Assembly: GCF_018614095.1 (NCBI RefSeq)
Contig: NZ_JAGGOY010000013.1
Span: 1-45,910, forward strand
DNA length: 45,910 bases
DNA from: Streptomyces sp. ISL-87
GTDB lineage: Bacteria > Actinomycetota > Actinomycetes > Streptomycetales > Streptomycetaceae
Direction: 5' to 3'
Shown: positions 1-8,635 of the stretch, piece after piece
How the letters are laid out: each line of letters starts with the position of its first letter
How positions within the stretch are numbered: the stretch's first letter is position 1
The notes under the pieces: generated by a model
The model's database searches: none
What the model saw: only the letters and a program-made list of their open reading frames with translations
Told to the model about the DNA's origin: nothing
Translations under genes and position numbers: made by a program

Positions 1-118
1 CCACGCCGTCCACCGCTCGGCCCACGCCCGCCCACCGCCCACCGCCCACCGCCCGGCCCACGCCCACGCCCACGCGCCGGCACCGGCCCACGCCCGCGCG
101 CCGGCACCGCGCCGGATC
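1..118. repeat. GC-rich low-complexity tract at window edge
   Basis: Irregular tandem units built on CCCACGCC and CCCACCGCC, with CGCCGGCACCG copies near the end. No convincing coding frame. It lies directly downstream of the DUF2617 stop codon and may include the 3' flank of a gene beyond the window edge. Confidence 0.5.
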
Positions 119-123
119 CCGCG

Positions 124-666
124 CTACAGCGCCGCCGGCTCCGGGGCCCCGGTCGCCGCGCCCGTCCGTACGCCCACCCGGGTGCGGGTGGCGACCAGTT
201 GACCCTCCTGCGGGTACGCGTGCCAGGTCCGCCACCGCACCTGCCCCTCGTAGCGCTGCGCGAGCAGGGCGGTGAAGGCGTGCGGGATGCCCGGGAAGGT
301 CCCGGCGAGCCCGTTCGGGTGGTCAGCGACCAGGGCGAGCAGCTCCTGCGCCCGCCCTGCGAAGGAGCCGCGGGACAGGGTCTCGACCCGCGCGGCGAAC
401 TCGTACTCCCAGTCACCCACCCGCTTGGCCACGCCGAGCGGCAGCGACGTACTGCTGCCGGGCATACAGGCGACCGTCTCCGAACAGCGCACCGCGCCCT
501 CCTCCAGGAGCACCTGATGGGAGGCCCCGAGCAGACGCAATTCCACGTTGGCACCGGACAGTTCGAGGTTCAGTACGGCCAGGGCGGGCAGCCGCTCCCG
601 ACCCAGGGCCCAGGCGAGATCGGCGGCACGCGTGTCGGTGTAGGTGGTCTGGAGGGTCGTGAGCAT
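124..666 (-). CDS. DUF2617 family protein
   Basis: A 180-residue protein starting MLTTLQTTYTDTRAADLAWA, which matches my memory of the widespread Streptomyces DUF2617 family; its biochemical function is unknown. I prefer the ATG at 666 to upstream in-frame starts, because the residues added upstream (Pro/Arg-rich) do not look like the family. There are no membrane segments or signal peptide, so it is likely cytosolic. It stands alone: the next minus-strand gene upstream ends at 1013 with its own terminator. The 667-948 interval holds its promoter region, but I could not fix -35/-10 boxes there with any confidence. Confidence 0.8.
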   Translation of the reverse strand: MLTTLQTTYTDTRAADLAWALGRERLPALAVLNLELSGANVELRLLGASHQVLLEEGAVRCSETVACMPGSSTSLPLGVAKRVGDWEYEFAARVETLSRGSFAGRAQELLALVADHPNGLAGTFPGIPHAFTALLAQRYEGQVRWRTWHAYPQEGQLVATRTRVGVRTGAATGAPEPAAL

Positions 667-948
667 GAGTCGGCTCCGCAAACGCGCGAGGGAGATGGGC
701 CGGGGCCCGCCAGCGGTAGTCAACGGGTGGGGGGACACCGGCACGGGTCCACAGGAAGTCCAGGGAGGTCCGAGGACTGGTCTACTCAACCGAGGGAATC
801 ATGAAAGGCACGGCACTCACAGCGTTTTTACCCAACTTGACGGGGTTTACATCCCCCCGGGGGCTCCCCGGTTCACGTGTTCAAACACATGCCGCCCGTA
901 CGCCGTAACGCGACCCCGAATCGGCGGCCCCAACAAGAGGCCTAACAA

Positions 949-986
949 GAGGGCGCCCGACGGCAGTTGCGCCGCCGGGCGCCCTC
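949..986 (-). terminator. Hairpin terminator of the small membrane protein gene
   Basis: Inverted repeat with 11-bp arms GAGGGCGCCCG (949-959) and CGGGCGCCCTC (976-986), with further short pairing inside the loop. It lies about 25 bp downstream of the stop codon at 1013, the usual place for a Streptomyces GC-hairpin terminator without a T-tract. Confidence 0.75.
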
Positions 987-1012
987 ACGTACGCGGTGCC
1001 GGCTGCCCCGTG

Positions 1013-1267
1013 TCAGCTGGACCCGCACCCTCCTCCGCCGCAGGAGGAGGACGATCCCCCGCAGGACGAGGACGACCCGCAGGAGGACGAGGAACCAGAG
1101 GAGGACGAGGACCCGCCGTCGCCGGACCACCAGCTGTTACCGCTCCCGGCGCCCCGCCCCCGCCCGCGTGATCCGGACTTCCCGCCGACGGACCCCTTGC
1201 TCCGGGAACCGACGGCCAACAGGCAGATGAGGACCACCACACTCACGATCACTACGGCCAGGATCAT
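1013..1267 (-). CDS. Small membrane protein with Ser/Gly/Cys-rich tail
   Basis: An 84-residue protein. Residues 1-19 (MILAVVIVSVVVLICLLAVG) form one hydrophobic segment, followed by a basic Arg/Gly/Lys stretch and then, from about residue 48, a low-complexity tail of Ser and Gly with regularly spaced Cys (SSSSC and SSCGG units, five Cys in the last 30 residues). The start ATG at 1267 has a purine-rich GGGGGCGAGG just upstream. The orientation of the tail is uncertain: the short N-terminus and Arg-rich flank after the helix favour the tail being cytoplasmic. I do not recognise a characterised family. The Cys periodicity could bind metal or be oxidised, but that is inference. Confidence 0.6.
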   Translation of the reverse strand: MILAVVIVSVVVLICLLAVGSRSKGSVGGKSGSRGRGRGAGSGNSWWSGDGGSSSSSGSSSSCGSSSSCGGSSSSCGGGGCGSS

Positions 1268-1395
1268 GTCCTCGCCCCCTCTCTCACTCCCCGGTCCCCC
1301 GGGGCCCGGGACCCCCGCGTCCCGTGTGAAGGGGGGATGCCCCCAGGCCACCACCGCCAAAGCACACTTGAGCAACTCCAGAGGTTCACCCCAGG

Positions 1396-2583
1396 ATGGC
1401 GCTCATGAGCGCACCCGTGGGCGGCAGCCGCCCCTTCCTCAACCGCCGCCTGGCGGCCTTCGGCACGACGATCTTCGCGGAGATGTCGGCGCTGGCCGCC
1501 CGCACCGGGTCGATCAACCTCGGACAGGGCTTCCCCGACACCGACGGCCCGGCGGAGATCGCGGAGGCGGCCTCCCGCGCGGTCCTCTCCGGCCTCGGCA
1601 ACCAGTACCCGCCGGGCCCCGGCATCCCGGAGCTGCGCACCGCCGTCGCCGCCCACCAGCAGCGCTTCTACGGCCTCCCCTACGACCCGGACACCGAGGT
1701 CCTCGTCACGGCCGGCGCGACGGAGGCCATCGCCGCCGCCCTCCTCGCCCTCCTCGAACCCGGCGACGAGGTCATCGCCCTCGAACCCTTCTACGACTCG
1801 TACGCGGCCTGCATCGCCATGGCCGGCGCGGTCCGCGTCCCGCTGACGCTGCGCGCCCCGGACTTCCGCCCCGACATTGACGCCCTTCAGGACGCCATCA
1901 CCCCGCGCACCCGGCTGCTCCTGCTGAACACCCCGCACAACCCGACGGGCACGGTCCTGACCCCGGCCGAACTCGCGGCGATCGCGGACCTCGCGGTGCG
2001 CCACGACCTCCTGGTCATCACCGACGAGGTCTACGAACACCTGGTCTTCGAGGGCTCCCACACCCCGCTGGCCTCCCTGCCCGGCATGCGCGAGCGCACG
2101 GTGACCATCTCCTCGGCCGGCAAGACCTTCTCCTTCACCGGCTGGAAGGTCGGCTGGGTGACGGCCCCGCCCGCCCTGATCACCGCGGTCCGCTCGGCGA
2201 AGCAGTTCCTGACCTACGTCTCCTCCGGCCCCTTCCAGTACGCCGTCGCCGAGGCGCTCGCCCTGCCCGACACGTACTACGACGCCTTTCGCGCCGAGCT
2301 GGCCGCCAAGCGCGACCTCCTCGCCGACGGCCTCGCCGCGGCCGGCTTCGAGGTCTACCGCCCCCAGGGCACGTACTTCATCACCACCGACATCGCGCCC
2401 CTCGGCGAGAAGGACGGCCTCGCCTTCTGCCGCGCCCTCCCCGAACGCTGCGGGGTCGTCGCCATCCCCAACCAGGTCTTCTACGACGACAAGTCCGCCG
2501 GAGCCACCCAGGTGCGCTGGGCCTTCTGCAAGAAGACGGCCGTCCTGGAAGAGGCCGTCACCCGCCTCCAGCGGCTGACGTGA
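1396..2583 (+). CDS. PLP-dependent class I/II aminotransferase
   Basis: A 395-residue fold-type I aminotransferase of the subgroup that includes methionine and kynurenine aminotransferases (YbdL/DapC-like). Visible landmarks are NLGQGFPDTDGP near the N-terminus, the glycine loop VTAGATEAI, NTPHNPTG, the ITDEVYEHLVF segment with the cofactor-contacting Asp and Tyr, and SSAGKTFSFTGWK with the Schiff-base lysine at about residue 243. The C-terminal domain ends in the family-typical VRWAFCKK region. Full length. An alternative ATG nine bases downstream (1405) is equally plausible. The stop overlaps the GTG of the next gene by 4 bp, so the two are translationally coupled. Substrate specificity cannot be read from the sequence. 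Confidence 0.93.
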   Translation: MALMSAPVGGSRPFLNRRLAAFGTTIFAEMSALAARTGSINLGQGFPDTDGPAEIAEAASRAVLSGLGNQYPPGPGIPELRTAVAAHQQRFYGLPYDPDTEVLVTAGATEAIAAALLALLEPGDEVIALEPFYDSYAACIAMAGAVRVPLTLRAPDFRPDIDALQDAITPRTRLLLLNTPHNPTGTVLTPAELAAIADLAVRHDLLVITDEVYEHLVFEGSHTPLASLPGMRERTVTISSAGKTFSFTGWKVGWVTAPPALITAVRSAKQFLTYVSSGPFQYAVAEALALPDTYYDAFRAELAAKRDLLADGLAAAGFEVYRPQGTYFITTDIAPLGEKDGLAFCRALPERCGVVAIPNQVFYDDKSAGATQVRWAFCKKTAVLEEAVTRLQRLT

Positions 2584-3707
2584 CCACCGTCTCCGTACGG
2601 ACCGTCAACACGGCCGCACCGGCCGCGGCGGTCGCGCTCGGGGTGTTCGCCGCCGTGCGCGGCGCCGGGGTGCTGGTGCTCGCCGCCGGGGCCTGGTGGG
2701 CGGGGAAGAGCCCCGTCAAGGTGCTCGGGGGGTCCTGGGACTCCGTCTGGTACCTGCACATCGCCGCACACGGGTACGGGCGGACCCAGATGTGGGCGGA
2801 CACCGGGTCCGTGCAGAGCGACTACGCATTCTTCCCGCTGTACCCACTGCTCGTGCGGCTGGCCGGGGGCACCGCCTCCGCCGGGCTCGCGGTCGCCTGG
2901 GCCGCCGCCGCGCTGGCCGCCGTCGGGGTCCACCGGGTCGGGGCGAGGCTGCTCGGGCCGCGCGGCGGGGTGCTGCTGGTGGCGCTGTGGGCGGTACTGC
3001 CGCACTCGGTGGTGCTGACCCTCGGCTACACGGAGGCGCTGCTCGCCGCGCTGGCCGCGTGGACCCTGTACGCCCTGCTGTGCGGGCGCTGGCTGTGGGC
3101 GGCCGGCCTGTCGGTGCTCGCCGGGCTGACCCGGCCGACGGGGATCGCGGTGGCCGCCGCCGTCTCCGTCATGGCGCTGCACGAGCTGGCCTTACGAAGA
3201 TCCCGCGCGCCCGAGGTGTGGGCGGCCGGGCTGCTGGCCCCGATGGGCTGGGCGGCGTACGTCCTGGCCGTGGGGGCGCGCGGGCGGGATCCGCTCGGCG
3301 GGTACTTCACGGTGCAGCGGCGCTGGGGCTCCCGCTTCGACTTCGGCGTCGGGGCGCTGCGCTCGGCGGAGAAGGTGGTCAGCGGCGGGCACGTACCGCT
3401 CGCCACCACCGTGACCGTGGCGGTGCTGGCCGCGGCGGTGCTGCTGGCGGTGCTGCTGGCGCTGGACCGAATGCCGCTGGCGGTGCTCGCGTACACCGGG
3501 GTGCTGATGCTGATCACCTTCGGCGGGGCCGGGTTCTTCGAATCGAAGCCGCGCTTCCTGGTGCCCGCGTTCCCGCTGCTGCTGCCGGTGGCCGCCGTCA
3601 TGGCGAGAGCCCGGCCGCGCACCGCGGTCATGGTGACCGCGGTTCTGGCCGGGCTCTCCTGCGGCTACGGGGTGTACCTGCTCCTCGTGGCCAAAGTACC
3701 GCTGTGA
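2580..3707 (+). CDS. GT76/PIG-V-like polytopic mannosyltransferase
   Basis: A 375-residue integral membrane protein with about nine or ten hydrophobic segments. Features resembling the PIG-V/GT76 and wider GT-C glycosyltransferase families are WDSVWYLHIAAHGYG in the first extracytoplasmic loop (containing the acidic residue expected of a GT-C enzyme), FFPLYPLLVR, YTEALLAALAAWTLY and GLTRPTG. GT-C enzymes use polyprenyl-phosphate sugars, so an extracytoplasmic mannosyl transfer is the likely reaction. The GTG start at 2580 lies in a GTGA overlap with the aminotransferase stop. It contains one TTA leucine codon (3192-3194), so it could depend on the bldA tRNA. The acceptor is unknown. Confidence 0.75.
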   Translation: MTTVSVRTVNTAAPAAAVALGVFAAVRGAGVLVLAAGAWWAGKSPVKVLGGSWDSVWYLHIAAHGYGRTQMWADTGSVQSDYAFFPLYPLLVRLAGGTASAGLAVAWAAAALAAVGVHRVGARLLGPRGGVLLVALWAVLPHSVVLTLGYTEALLAALAAWTLYALLCGRWLWAAGLSVLAGLTRPTGIAVAAAVSVMALHELALRRSRAPEVWAAGLLAPMGWAAYVLAVGARGRDPLGGYFTVQRRWGSRFDFGVGALRSAEKVVSGGHVPLATTVTVAVLAAAVLLAVLLALDRMPLAVLAYTGVLMLITFGGAGFFESKPRFLVPAFPLLLPVAAVMARARPRTAVMVTAVLAGLSCGYGVYLLLVAKVPL

Positions 3708-3729
3708 CCGGGACGATTAGCCGGGACGA

Positions 3730-4287
3730 CTAGTTGGTGTCGTCGCCGGTGTCCTCGTCGCCGGTGTCCTCGTCGCCATCGGAGGAGTCGACGTCGTGCT
3801 CCAGGCCGAGCTGCTCCACGAGCCACTTGTCGAACTCGATGGACGCGCGGACCCAGCTGACCGTGGAGGAGACGAAGTGCTCCAGGCTGACGCCGGTGCC
3901 GATCAGCATCTGCGCCTCGCCGATCAGGCGGACGGAACCGTCGTCGTGCGTGTGGCTGTAGACCTTCGGCCACAGCGTGCGGCGGTTCCAGTCGTCGATC
4001 GACTCGAGGAGCTGCGGCTTCTCGTCGATCTTGTGCGGACGGTCATAGAAGGTCCGCACCGAGAAGACCTGCTGCTCGTCTTCGCCGCGGAACATGAAGT
4101 ACGTGCGGAATTCCTCCCACGGCGCCGCGAGGTCACCCTCGTCGTCGACGACGTACTTGAGCTCCATCTGGTCGAGCAGCTGCTTGACCAGATCCTGGTC
4201 GGGGACGACGGGGCCCGCCGGTCCTGTGGCCTGCGGATCGGGCTGCTGCCCTCCGAAGTTCGGAATCGAGGCCGGGTCGATGCTCAC
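3730..4287 (-). CDS. YbjN domain-containing protein
   Basis: A 185-residue soluble protein. The central part (about 30-155) matches the YbjN domain family: WEEFRTYFMFRGEDEQQVFSVR, then NRRTLWPKVYSHTHDDGSVRL and a C-terminal helix SLEHFVSSTVSWVRASIEFD. The N-terminus is Pro/Gln-rich and the C-terminus is strongly acidic with a duplicated GDEDT unit (DNA direct repeat at 3740-3775). YbjN-fold proteins are linked to sensory or chaperone-like adaptor roles, but no enzymatic activity is established. It converges on the GT76-like gene with only 22 bp between the stop codons. The start ATG at 4287 is preceded by GAAGGGAAG. Confidence 0.85.
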   Translation of the reverse strand: MSIDPASIPNFGGQQPDPQATGPAGPVVPDQDLVKQLLDQMELKYVVDDEGDLAAPWEEFRTYFMFRGEDEQQVFSVRTFYDRPHKIDEKPQLLESIDDWNRRTLWPKVYSHTHDDGSVRLIGEAQMLIGTGVSLEHFVSSTVSWVRASIEFDKWLVEQLGLEHDVDSSDGDEDTGDEDTGDDTN

Positions 4288-4394
4288 CGTGTACTTCCCT
4301 TCGTGCGGATGATGTCATCCTCCCCCATGGCTCCTACCCCGTGTCCAGCCCCGCACGTACGATCCGCTCCGGGCGGACAGGAGTAAGGCCCGGG

Positions 4395-4426
4395 TGACCA
4401 GGCCGGACGGCCGTCCGGCCTGGTCA
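4395..4426 (-). terminator. Perfect palindrome overlapping the clpB stop
   Basis: Sixteen-base arms TGACCAGGCCGGACGG and CCGTCCGGCCTGGTCA meet without a loop gap at 4410/4411. The palindrome includes the clpB TGA at 4424-4426, so the last codons and the terminator hairpin share sequence. Confidence 0.7.
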
Positions 4427-7015
4427 GAGAGCCTTGCCGACCAGCAGGTCCTCACCCGCCACGTCGACCCGTACCGTGTCGCCGTCCTTGACCTCGCCCG
4501 ACAGGATCTCCTTGGCCAGCCGGTCGCCGATGGCCGTCTGGATCAGGCGGCGCAGTGGGCGGGCGCCGTACGCGGGATCGTTGCCCTTGTCCGCCAGCCA
4601 GGCCAGGGCGTCGGGGGTGACGTCCAGGGTCAGGCGGCGGTCGGCCAGCCGCTTCGCGAGGCCGCCGATCTGGAGCTCGGCGATGTGGGCCAGCTCGTCC
4701 TTGGTCAGGGCGGAGAAGACCACCAGGTCGTCGAGGCGGTTGAGGAATTCCGGCTTGAAGGACCCGCGGACCAGGTCCAGGACCCTGGCCTTCTTGTCCT
4801 CGGCCGAGATCGCCGGGTCCACCAGGAACTGGCTGCCCAGGTTCGAGGTCAGGACCAGGATGGTGTTGCGGAAGTCCACGGTGCGGCCCTGGCCGTCCGT
4901 GAGGCGGCCGTCGTCCAGGACCTGGAGCAGGATGTCGAAGACCTCGGGGTGGGCCTTCTCGACCTCGTCCAGGAGCACGACGGAGTACGGGCGGCGGCGG
5001 ACGGCCTCGGTGAGCTGGCCGCCCTCCTCGTAGCCCACGTAGCCGGGCGGGGCGCCGACGAGGCGGGCCACGCTGTGCTTCTCGCCGTACTCCGACATGT
5101 CGATGCGGACCATGGCCCGCTCGTCGTCGAAGAGGAAGTCCGCGAGGGCCTTGGCCAGCTCCGTCTTGCCCACGCCCGTCGGGCCCAGGAAGAGGAACGA
5201 GCCCGTGGGGCGGTCCGGGTCCGCGATGCCGGCGCGGGTGCGGCGCACGGCGTCGGAGACGGCCCGTACGGCCTCGCCCTGGCCGATCAGGCGGCGGCCC
5301 AGCCCGGCCTCCATGCGCAGCAGCTTCTGGGTCTCGCCCTCCAGCAGGCGGCCGGCGGGAATGCCCGTCCAGGCGCCCACCACGTCCGCGATGTCGTCGG
5401 GGCCGACCTCGTCCTTGACCATGGTCCTCTCGGAGGCCTCCGCCTCCGCCTCGGCCTCGGTGGCCTCCGCCAGCTCGCGCTCCAGCGCCGGGATCTCCCC
5501 GTAGAGCAGCTTGGAGGCGGAGTCGAAGTCGCCGTCGCGCTGGGCGCGCTCCGCCTGGCCGCGCAGGTCGTCCAGGCGCTCCTTGAGCTCGCCGACGCGG
5601 TTGAGGGACTGCTTCTCCTTCTCCCAGCGGGCGGTGAGGCCCCGCAGGTCCTCCTCCTTGTCCGCCAGGTCCTTGCGGATCTTGTCCAGGCGCTCCAGCG
5701 AGGCCGGGTCGGACTCGTTCTTCAGCGCCAGCTCCTCCATCCGCAGGCGGTCCACCGAGCGCTGGAGCTCGTCGATCTCCAGGGGGGAGGAGTCGATCTC
5801 CATGCGGAGGCGGGACGCGGCCTCGTCGACCAGGTCGATGGCCTTGTCTGGGAGGAAGCGGGAGGTGATGTACCGGTCCGAGAGGGTCGCGGCGGCCACC
5901 AGCGCGCTGTCGTTGATGACGACCTTGTGGTGGGCCTCGTAGCGGCCCTTGAGGCCGCGCAGGATCGCGATGGTGTCCTCCACGGTCGGCTCGGCGACCA
6001 GCACCTGCTGGAAGCGCCGCTCCAGCGCCGCGTCCTTCTCGATCCGCTCGCGGTACTCGTCGAGCGTGGTCGCGCCGACCATGCGCAGCTCACCGCGCGC
6101 CAGCATGGGCTTGAGCATGTTGCCCGCGTCCATGGCCGAATCGCCGCCGGCGCCCGCGCCGACGACAGTGTGCAGCTCGTCGATGAAGGTGATGATCTGG
6201 CCGTCGCTCGACTTGATCTCCGCGAGGACGGTCTTCAGGCGCTCCTCGAACTCGCCGCGGTACTTGGCGCCCGCGACCATCGCGCCGAGGTCCAGGGCGA
6301 CGAGGCGCTTGTTCTTCAGGGACTCGGGGACGTCGCCCTTGACGATGCGCTGGGCCAGGCCCTCGACGACGGCCGTCTTGCCGACGCCGGGCTCGCCGAT
6401 GAGCACCGGGTTGTTCTTCGTACGGCGGGACAGGACCTGGACGACGCGGCGGATCTCGTGGTCGCGGCCGATGACCGGGTCGAGCTTGCCCTCGCGGGCG
6501 GCGGCGGTGAAATCGGTGCCGAACTTCTCCAGGGCCTTGTACTGGCCCTCGGGGTCGGGGGTGGTCACCCTCCGGCCTCCTCGTGCGTTCTGGAAGGCGG
6601 TCAGCAGCTTCTTGGCCGTCGCGCCCTGGGTGGAAAGGACTTCACCGGCCGCGCCGCCCTTGGCGGCGATGGCGATGAGCAGGTGTTCGGTGGAGAGGTA
6701 GTCGTCGCCCAGCTTCCCGGCCTGCGCGTCGGCCTCGGCGAGTACGGCGAGCAGGTCGCGGGTCGGCTGCGGGGGTGCGACGGTGGAACCGGTGACGCTG
6801 GGCAGGGCGGCCAGCAGCCGCTCCGCGCCGCTCCGTACGGCCGCAAGGTCGGCCTCGGTGGCGGCGAGGAGGTCGACGAGGTTCTCGTTGTCCTCGCCGG
6901 CGAGCAGGGCCAGCAGCAGGTGCGCGGGGGTCAGGTCCGCGTGGCCGTCCTTGACGGCCCTGCTGGTGGCTGAGTTCAGCGCGTCCCGGCTCTTGTTGGT
7001 CAGCTCGGCATCCAC
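4424..7015 (-). CDS. clpB: ATP-dependent disaggregase ClpB
   Basis: An 863-residue Hsp100 chaperone that extracts polypeptides from aggregates together with DnaK/DnaJ/GrpE. Domain order is a Clp N-domain with two repeats (1-145), AAA-1 with Walker A GEPGVGKT and Walker [11 protein letters not shown], the coiled-coil middle domain (about 400-525), AAA-2 with GPTGVGKT and [11 protein letters not shown] plus the GYVGYEEGG pore loop, and a D2-small domain. The length is normal for ClpB, and the coiled-coil M-domain separates it from ClpC. The start is GTG at 7015, with GAGGAG 11 bases upstream. A HAIR operator lies at 7084-7104, so HspR repression with heat-shock induction is expected. Confidence 0.97.
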   Translation of the reverse strand: MDAELTNKSRDALNSATSRAVKDGHADLTPAHLLLALLAGEDNENLVDLLAATEADLAAVRSGAERLLAALPSVTGSTVAPPQPTRDLLAVLAEADAQAGKLGDDYLSTEHLLIAIAAKGGAAGEVLSTQGATAKKLLTAFQNARGGRRVTTPDPEGQYKALEKFGTDFTAAAREGKLDPVIGRDHEIRRVVQVLSRRTKNNPVLIGEPGVGKTAVVEGLAQRIVKGDVPESLKNKRLVALDLGAMVAGAKYRGEFEERLKTVLAEIKSSDGQIITFIDELHTVVGAGAGGDSAMDAGNMLKPMLARGELRMVGATTLDEYRERIEKDAALERRFQQVLVAEPTVEDTIAILRGLKGRYEAHHKVVINDSALVAAATLSDRYITSRFLPDKAIDLVDEAASRLRMEIDSSPLEIDELQRSVDRLRMEELALKNESDPASLERLDKIRKDLADKEEDLRGLTARWEKEKQSLNRVGELKERLDDLRGQAERAQRDGDFDSASKLLYGEIPALERELAEATEAEAEAEASERTMVKDEVGPDDIADVVGAWTGIPAGRLLEGETQKLLRMEAGLGRRLIGQGEAVRAVSDAVRRTRAGIADPDRPTGSFLFLGPTGVGKTELAKALADFLFDDERAMVRIDMSEYGEKHSVARLVGAPPGYVGYEEGGQLTEAVRRRPYSVVLLDEVEKAHPEVFDILLQVLDDGRLTDGQGRTVDFRNTILVLTSNLGSQFLVDPAISAEDKKARVLDLVRGSFKPEFLNRLDDLVVFSALTKDELAHIAELQIGGLAKRLADRRLTLDVTPDALAWLADKGNDPAYGARPLRRLIQTAIGDRLAKEILSGEVKDGDTVRVDVAGEDLLVGKAL

Positions 7016-7083
7016 GTGCGACTTCTCCTCTCCGTACGGTTCATGCGTACTGCACAGACTCTGCCATGAGGAACCTGCACAAA

Positions 7084-7104
7084 GTTGAGTCTATTCCACT
7101 CAAG
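7084..7104. promoter_or_regulatory. HAIR operator (HspR-binding inverted repeat)
   Basis: GTTGAGT-N7-ACTCAAG differs by one base from the known HspR consensus CTTGAGT-N7-ACTCAAG. It lies in the 113-bp divergent region between clpB (GTG at 7015) and the PPOX gene (ATG at 7129), and is closer to the PPOX start (25 bp) than to clpB (69 bp). Confidence 0.9.
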
Positions 7105-7128
7105 GCGAGCCTCGTTACCCTTCAGCGC

Positions 7129-7545
7129 ATGTCTCTCGACGTACTGAACCCGACGCCCGAGTACCTCGCCTTCTGGCGGGAGCGGCACGTCTGCACCCTG
7201 ACCACCCCGCGCCCGGACGGCAGCCCGCACGTGGTGCCGGTGGGGGTGACCTATGACCCCGAGGCGGGGCTCGCGCGGGTGATCAGCAACAAGCACAGCA
7301 AGAAGGTCCGCAACATACTGGCCGCGCAGGCGACGGGGCCGGACGGCTCGGCCCGGGTCGCGGTGTGCCAGATGGAGGGGCGCCGCTGGGCGACGCTGGA
7401 GGGGCGCGCGGTGGTGTGCACGGACGAGGCGTCGGTGGCCGAGGCCGTGGCGCGCTACGCGGAGCGGTACGGGCGGGCGCCCTCGCCCAATCCGGACCGG
7501 GTGGTCCTGGAGATCACGCTGGACCGGGCGATGGGCCGGGCGTGA
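7129..7545 (+). CDS. PPOX-class F420/flavin-dependent oxidoreductase
   Basis: A 138-residue single-domain split-barrel protein. It begins YLAFWRERHVCTLTTPRPDGSPHVVPVG, the hallmark of the pyridoxamine-5'-phosphate-oxidase superfamily, and continues with a beta-barrel core and WATLEGRAVV. It resembles the actinobacterial TIGR03618-type F420-dependent subgroup, although F420 versus FMN use cannot be decided by eye. I chose ATG 7129 because the upstream in-frame residues are encoded inside the HAIR operator. No clear Shine-Dalgarno is seen. It is divergent from clpB and shares its only upstream region, so it may be co-controlled by HspR. Confidence 0.85.
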   Translation: MSLDVLNPTPEYLAFWRERHVCTLTTPRPDGSPHVVPVGVTYDPEAGLARVISNKHSKKVRNILAAQATGPDGSARVAVCQMEGRRWATLEGRAVVCTDEASVAEAVARYAERYGRAPSPNPDRVVLEITLDRAMGRA

Positions 7546-7568
7546 GCCTGCCGGTGTCGTGTCCCGGC

Positions 7569-7690
7569 GCGTGGCCTGCGCATGCCTGGGCGTGGCCTGC
7601 GCATGCCTGGGCGTGCCCTGCCCGGCCGGCGGCCTCACCGGCGGCCTTCCCCAGGCCGGCGGCCTTCCCCAGGCCGGCGGTCTTCCCCGG
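7569..7690. repeat. Two tandem repeat arrays in intergenic DNA
   Basis: Two adjacent 21-bp copies of a unit containing GCCTGCGCATGCCTGG (7569-7610), followed by two full copies and one partial copy of an 18-bp unit GGCGGCCTTCCCCAGGCC (7640 to about 7690). No gene is convincing here; the stretch between 7546 and 7811 holds only these repeats and the hairpin at 7725. Confidence 0.8.
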
Positions 7691-7724
7691 CTGATTGTCC
7701 GATTCAACTACTGGACGCGGACAT

Positions 7725-7768
7725 CACAGCGGCGCCATCGTGGTCAGGTCCACGATGGCGCCGCTGTG
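7725..7768. terminator. Bidirectional hairpin terminator
   Basis: A perfect 19-bp stem with arms at 7725-7743 and 7750-7768, whose core is GCGGCGCCATCGTGG, and a 6-base loop. It separates the PPOX gene (ending 7545, plus strand) from the Rieske-like gene (ending 7812, minus strand), so it can serve both convergent units. Confidence 0.85.
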
Positions 7769-7811
7769 TGGGGGTAGCGCCTGAGCGATCTGCAACGACG
7801 GGGGAATCGCG

Positions 7812-8126
7812 TCAGGCACTGCGGGGGGTGGCGGTGGTGATATCGGGTTCGAAGAGCTGGTGGTCGCGCTGATCGAGGTTGACGAAGACCATGCCGTACC
7901 GCACTTCGCAGCGGACGGGCTGCGGCGCACCGCGGGGGCGGCGCAGGCAGCGGTAGGCGCGTACGTCCTCGTCCTCCTCGCGCACGACGACGATCGGTTG
8001 GCCGAACAGGGTGACCATCAACGAATCGCCGGTGTGGGGGATGGCAGTGGCGAGATCGATGAACTGCCACCCCGACCGGTACGCCGATGCCATCTCGCGT
8101 CGGAAGTCTCGGTCGTCGGGGGTCAT
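7812..8126 (-). CDS. Rieske-fold-like small protein lacking cluster ligands
   Basis: A 104-residue soluble protein. Residues about 30-95 (MVTLFGQPIVVVREEDEDV, then VRAYRCLRRPRG, then VRYGMVFVNLDQRD) resemble the N-terminal Rieske domain of ring-hydroxylating oxygenase alpha subunits. In a functional Rieske domain the CxH and CxxH pairs hold a 2Fe-2S cluster. Here the first pair is replaced by CLRRPRG and the second is missing with its loop, so a cluster is unlikely. Its ATG overlaps the TGA of the DTGWT-repeat gene by one base, so the two are translationally coupled. It may act as a binding or scaffold protein for the repeat protein, or be a degenerate enzyme; both are inferences. Family assignment is tentative. 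Confidence 0.65.
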   Translation of the reverse strand: MTPDDRDFRREMASAYRSGWQFIDLATAIPHTGDSLMVTLFGQPIVVVREEDEDVRAYRCLRRPRGAPQPVRCEVRYGMVFVNLDQRDHQLFEPDITTATPRSA

Positions 8127-8494
8127 CAGACGGCCATCACAAGTGCGGTGACGGGCACGATCGTCCAGCCCGTGTCACTGGCCGGCAGAGCCGTCCAGCC
8201 GGTGTCCGTCTTGCCCGCCGGCTCACTGGTCCAGCCGGTGTCGCTGTCTTCCAGAGCCGTCCAGCCGGTGTCCGGCTTGCCCGCCGGAGCGATGGCCGGC
8301 AGAGCCGTCCAACCGGTGTCACTGGCCGGCAGGGCCGTCCAGCCGGTGTCCGACTTGCCTATCGGCCCGGTGGTCCAGCCGGTGTCGTCGGCCCGAGCGC
8401 TCCCCGCGTCACTCTCAACGGCACTAACTGCCCCAAAGGCCGCAACAGCGGAGAAAACAACGGCAAGCGCCGAGCGAAGCATTCTCTTATACAT
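8126..8494 (-). CDS. Secreted protein with seven DTGWT repeats
   Basis: A 122-residue protein. Residues 1-35 are a signal peptide: basic MYKRMLR, a hydrophobic core, and a likely cleavage site near SARA. The mature part is almost entirely seven DTGWT pentapeptides starting at residues 37, 49, 59, 75, 85, 97 and 107, spaced 12, 10, 16, 10, 12 and 10 residues. The linkers are variants of ALPAS, SEPAGK and ALED, and the tail is IVPVTALVMAV. The start ATG 8494 has GTGAGGA upstream. The organisation suggests either a repetitive surface or ligand-binding protein or a multi-core precursor peptide. I know of no characterised family. It is in an operon with the Rieske-like gene and divergent from a LuxR-type regulator. 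Confidence 0.8.
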   Translation of the reverse strand: MYKRMLRSALAVVFSAVAAFGAVSAVESDAGSARADDTGWTTGPIGKSDTGWTALPASDTGWTALPAIAPAGKPDTGWTALEDSDTGWTSEPAGKTDTGWTALPASDTGWTIVPVTALVMAV

Positions 8495-8635
8495 GGTCGG
8501 CTTCGTCCTCACTTGATGGAATCCTCTCCCCCGCCTGTCAGACGATGGCTCATTCAGGCACGTCAATGCCACAGGGACGATGCATCATGTTCTTGCATGT
8601 TCAGGACCCTGGGGGGTGGAGATTTGCCCAAAAGC

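Noticed and set aside
4394..6973. A plus-strand open frame of over 850 codons opposite clpB
   Set aside because: It is a codon-bias shadow of the high-GC clpB gene, with no domain and low-complexity Val/Leu/Gln/Gly composition.
8126..8494. CRISPR array in the DTGWT-repeat DNA
   Set aside because: The repeats are short, in frame, variable in spacing and encode a signal-peptide protein; no cas genes are nearby.
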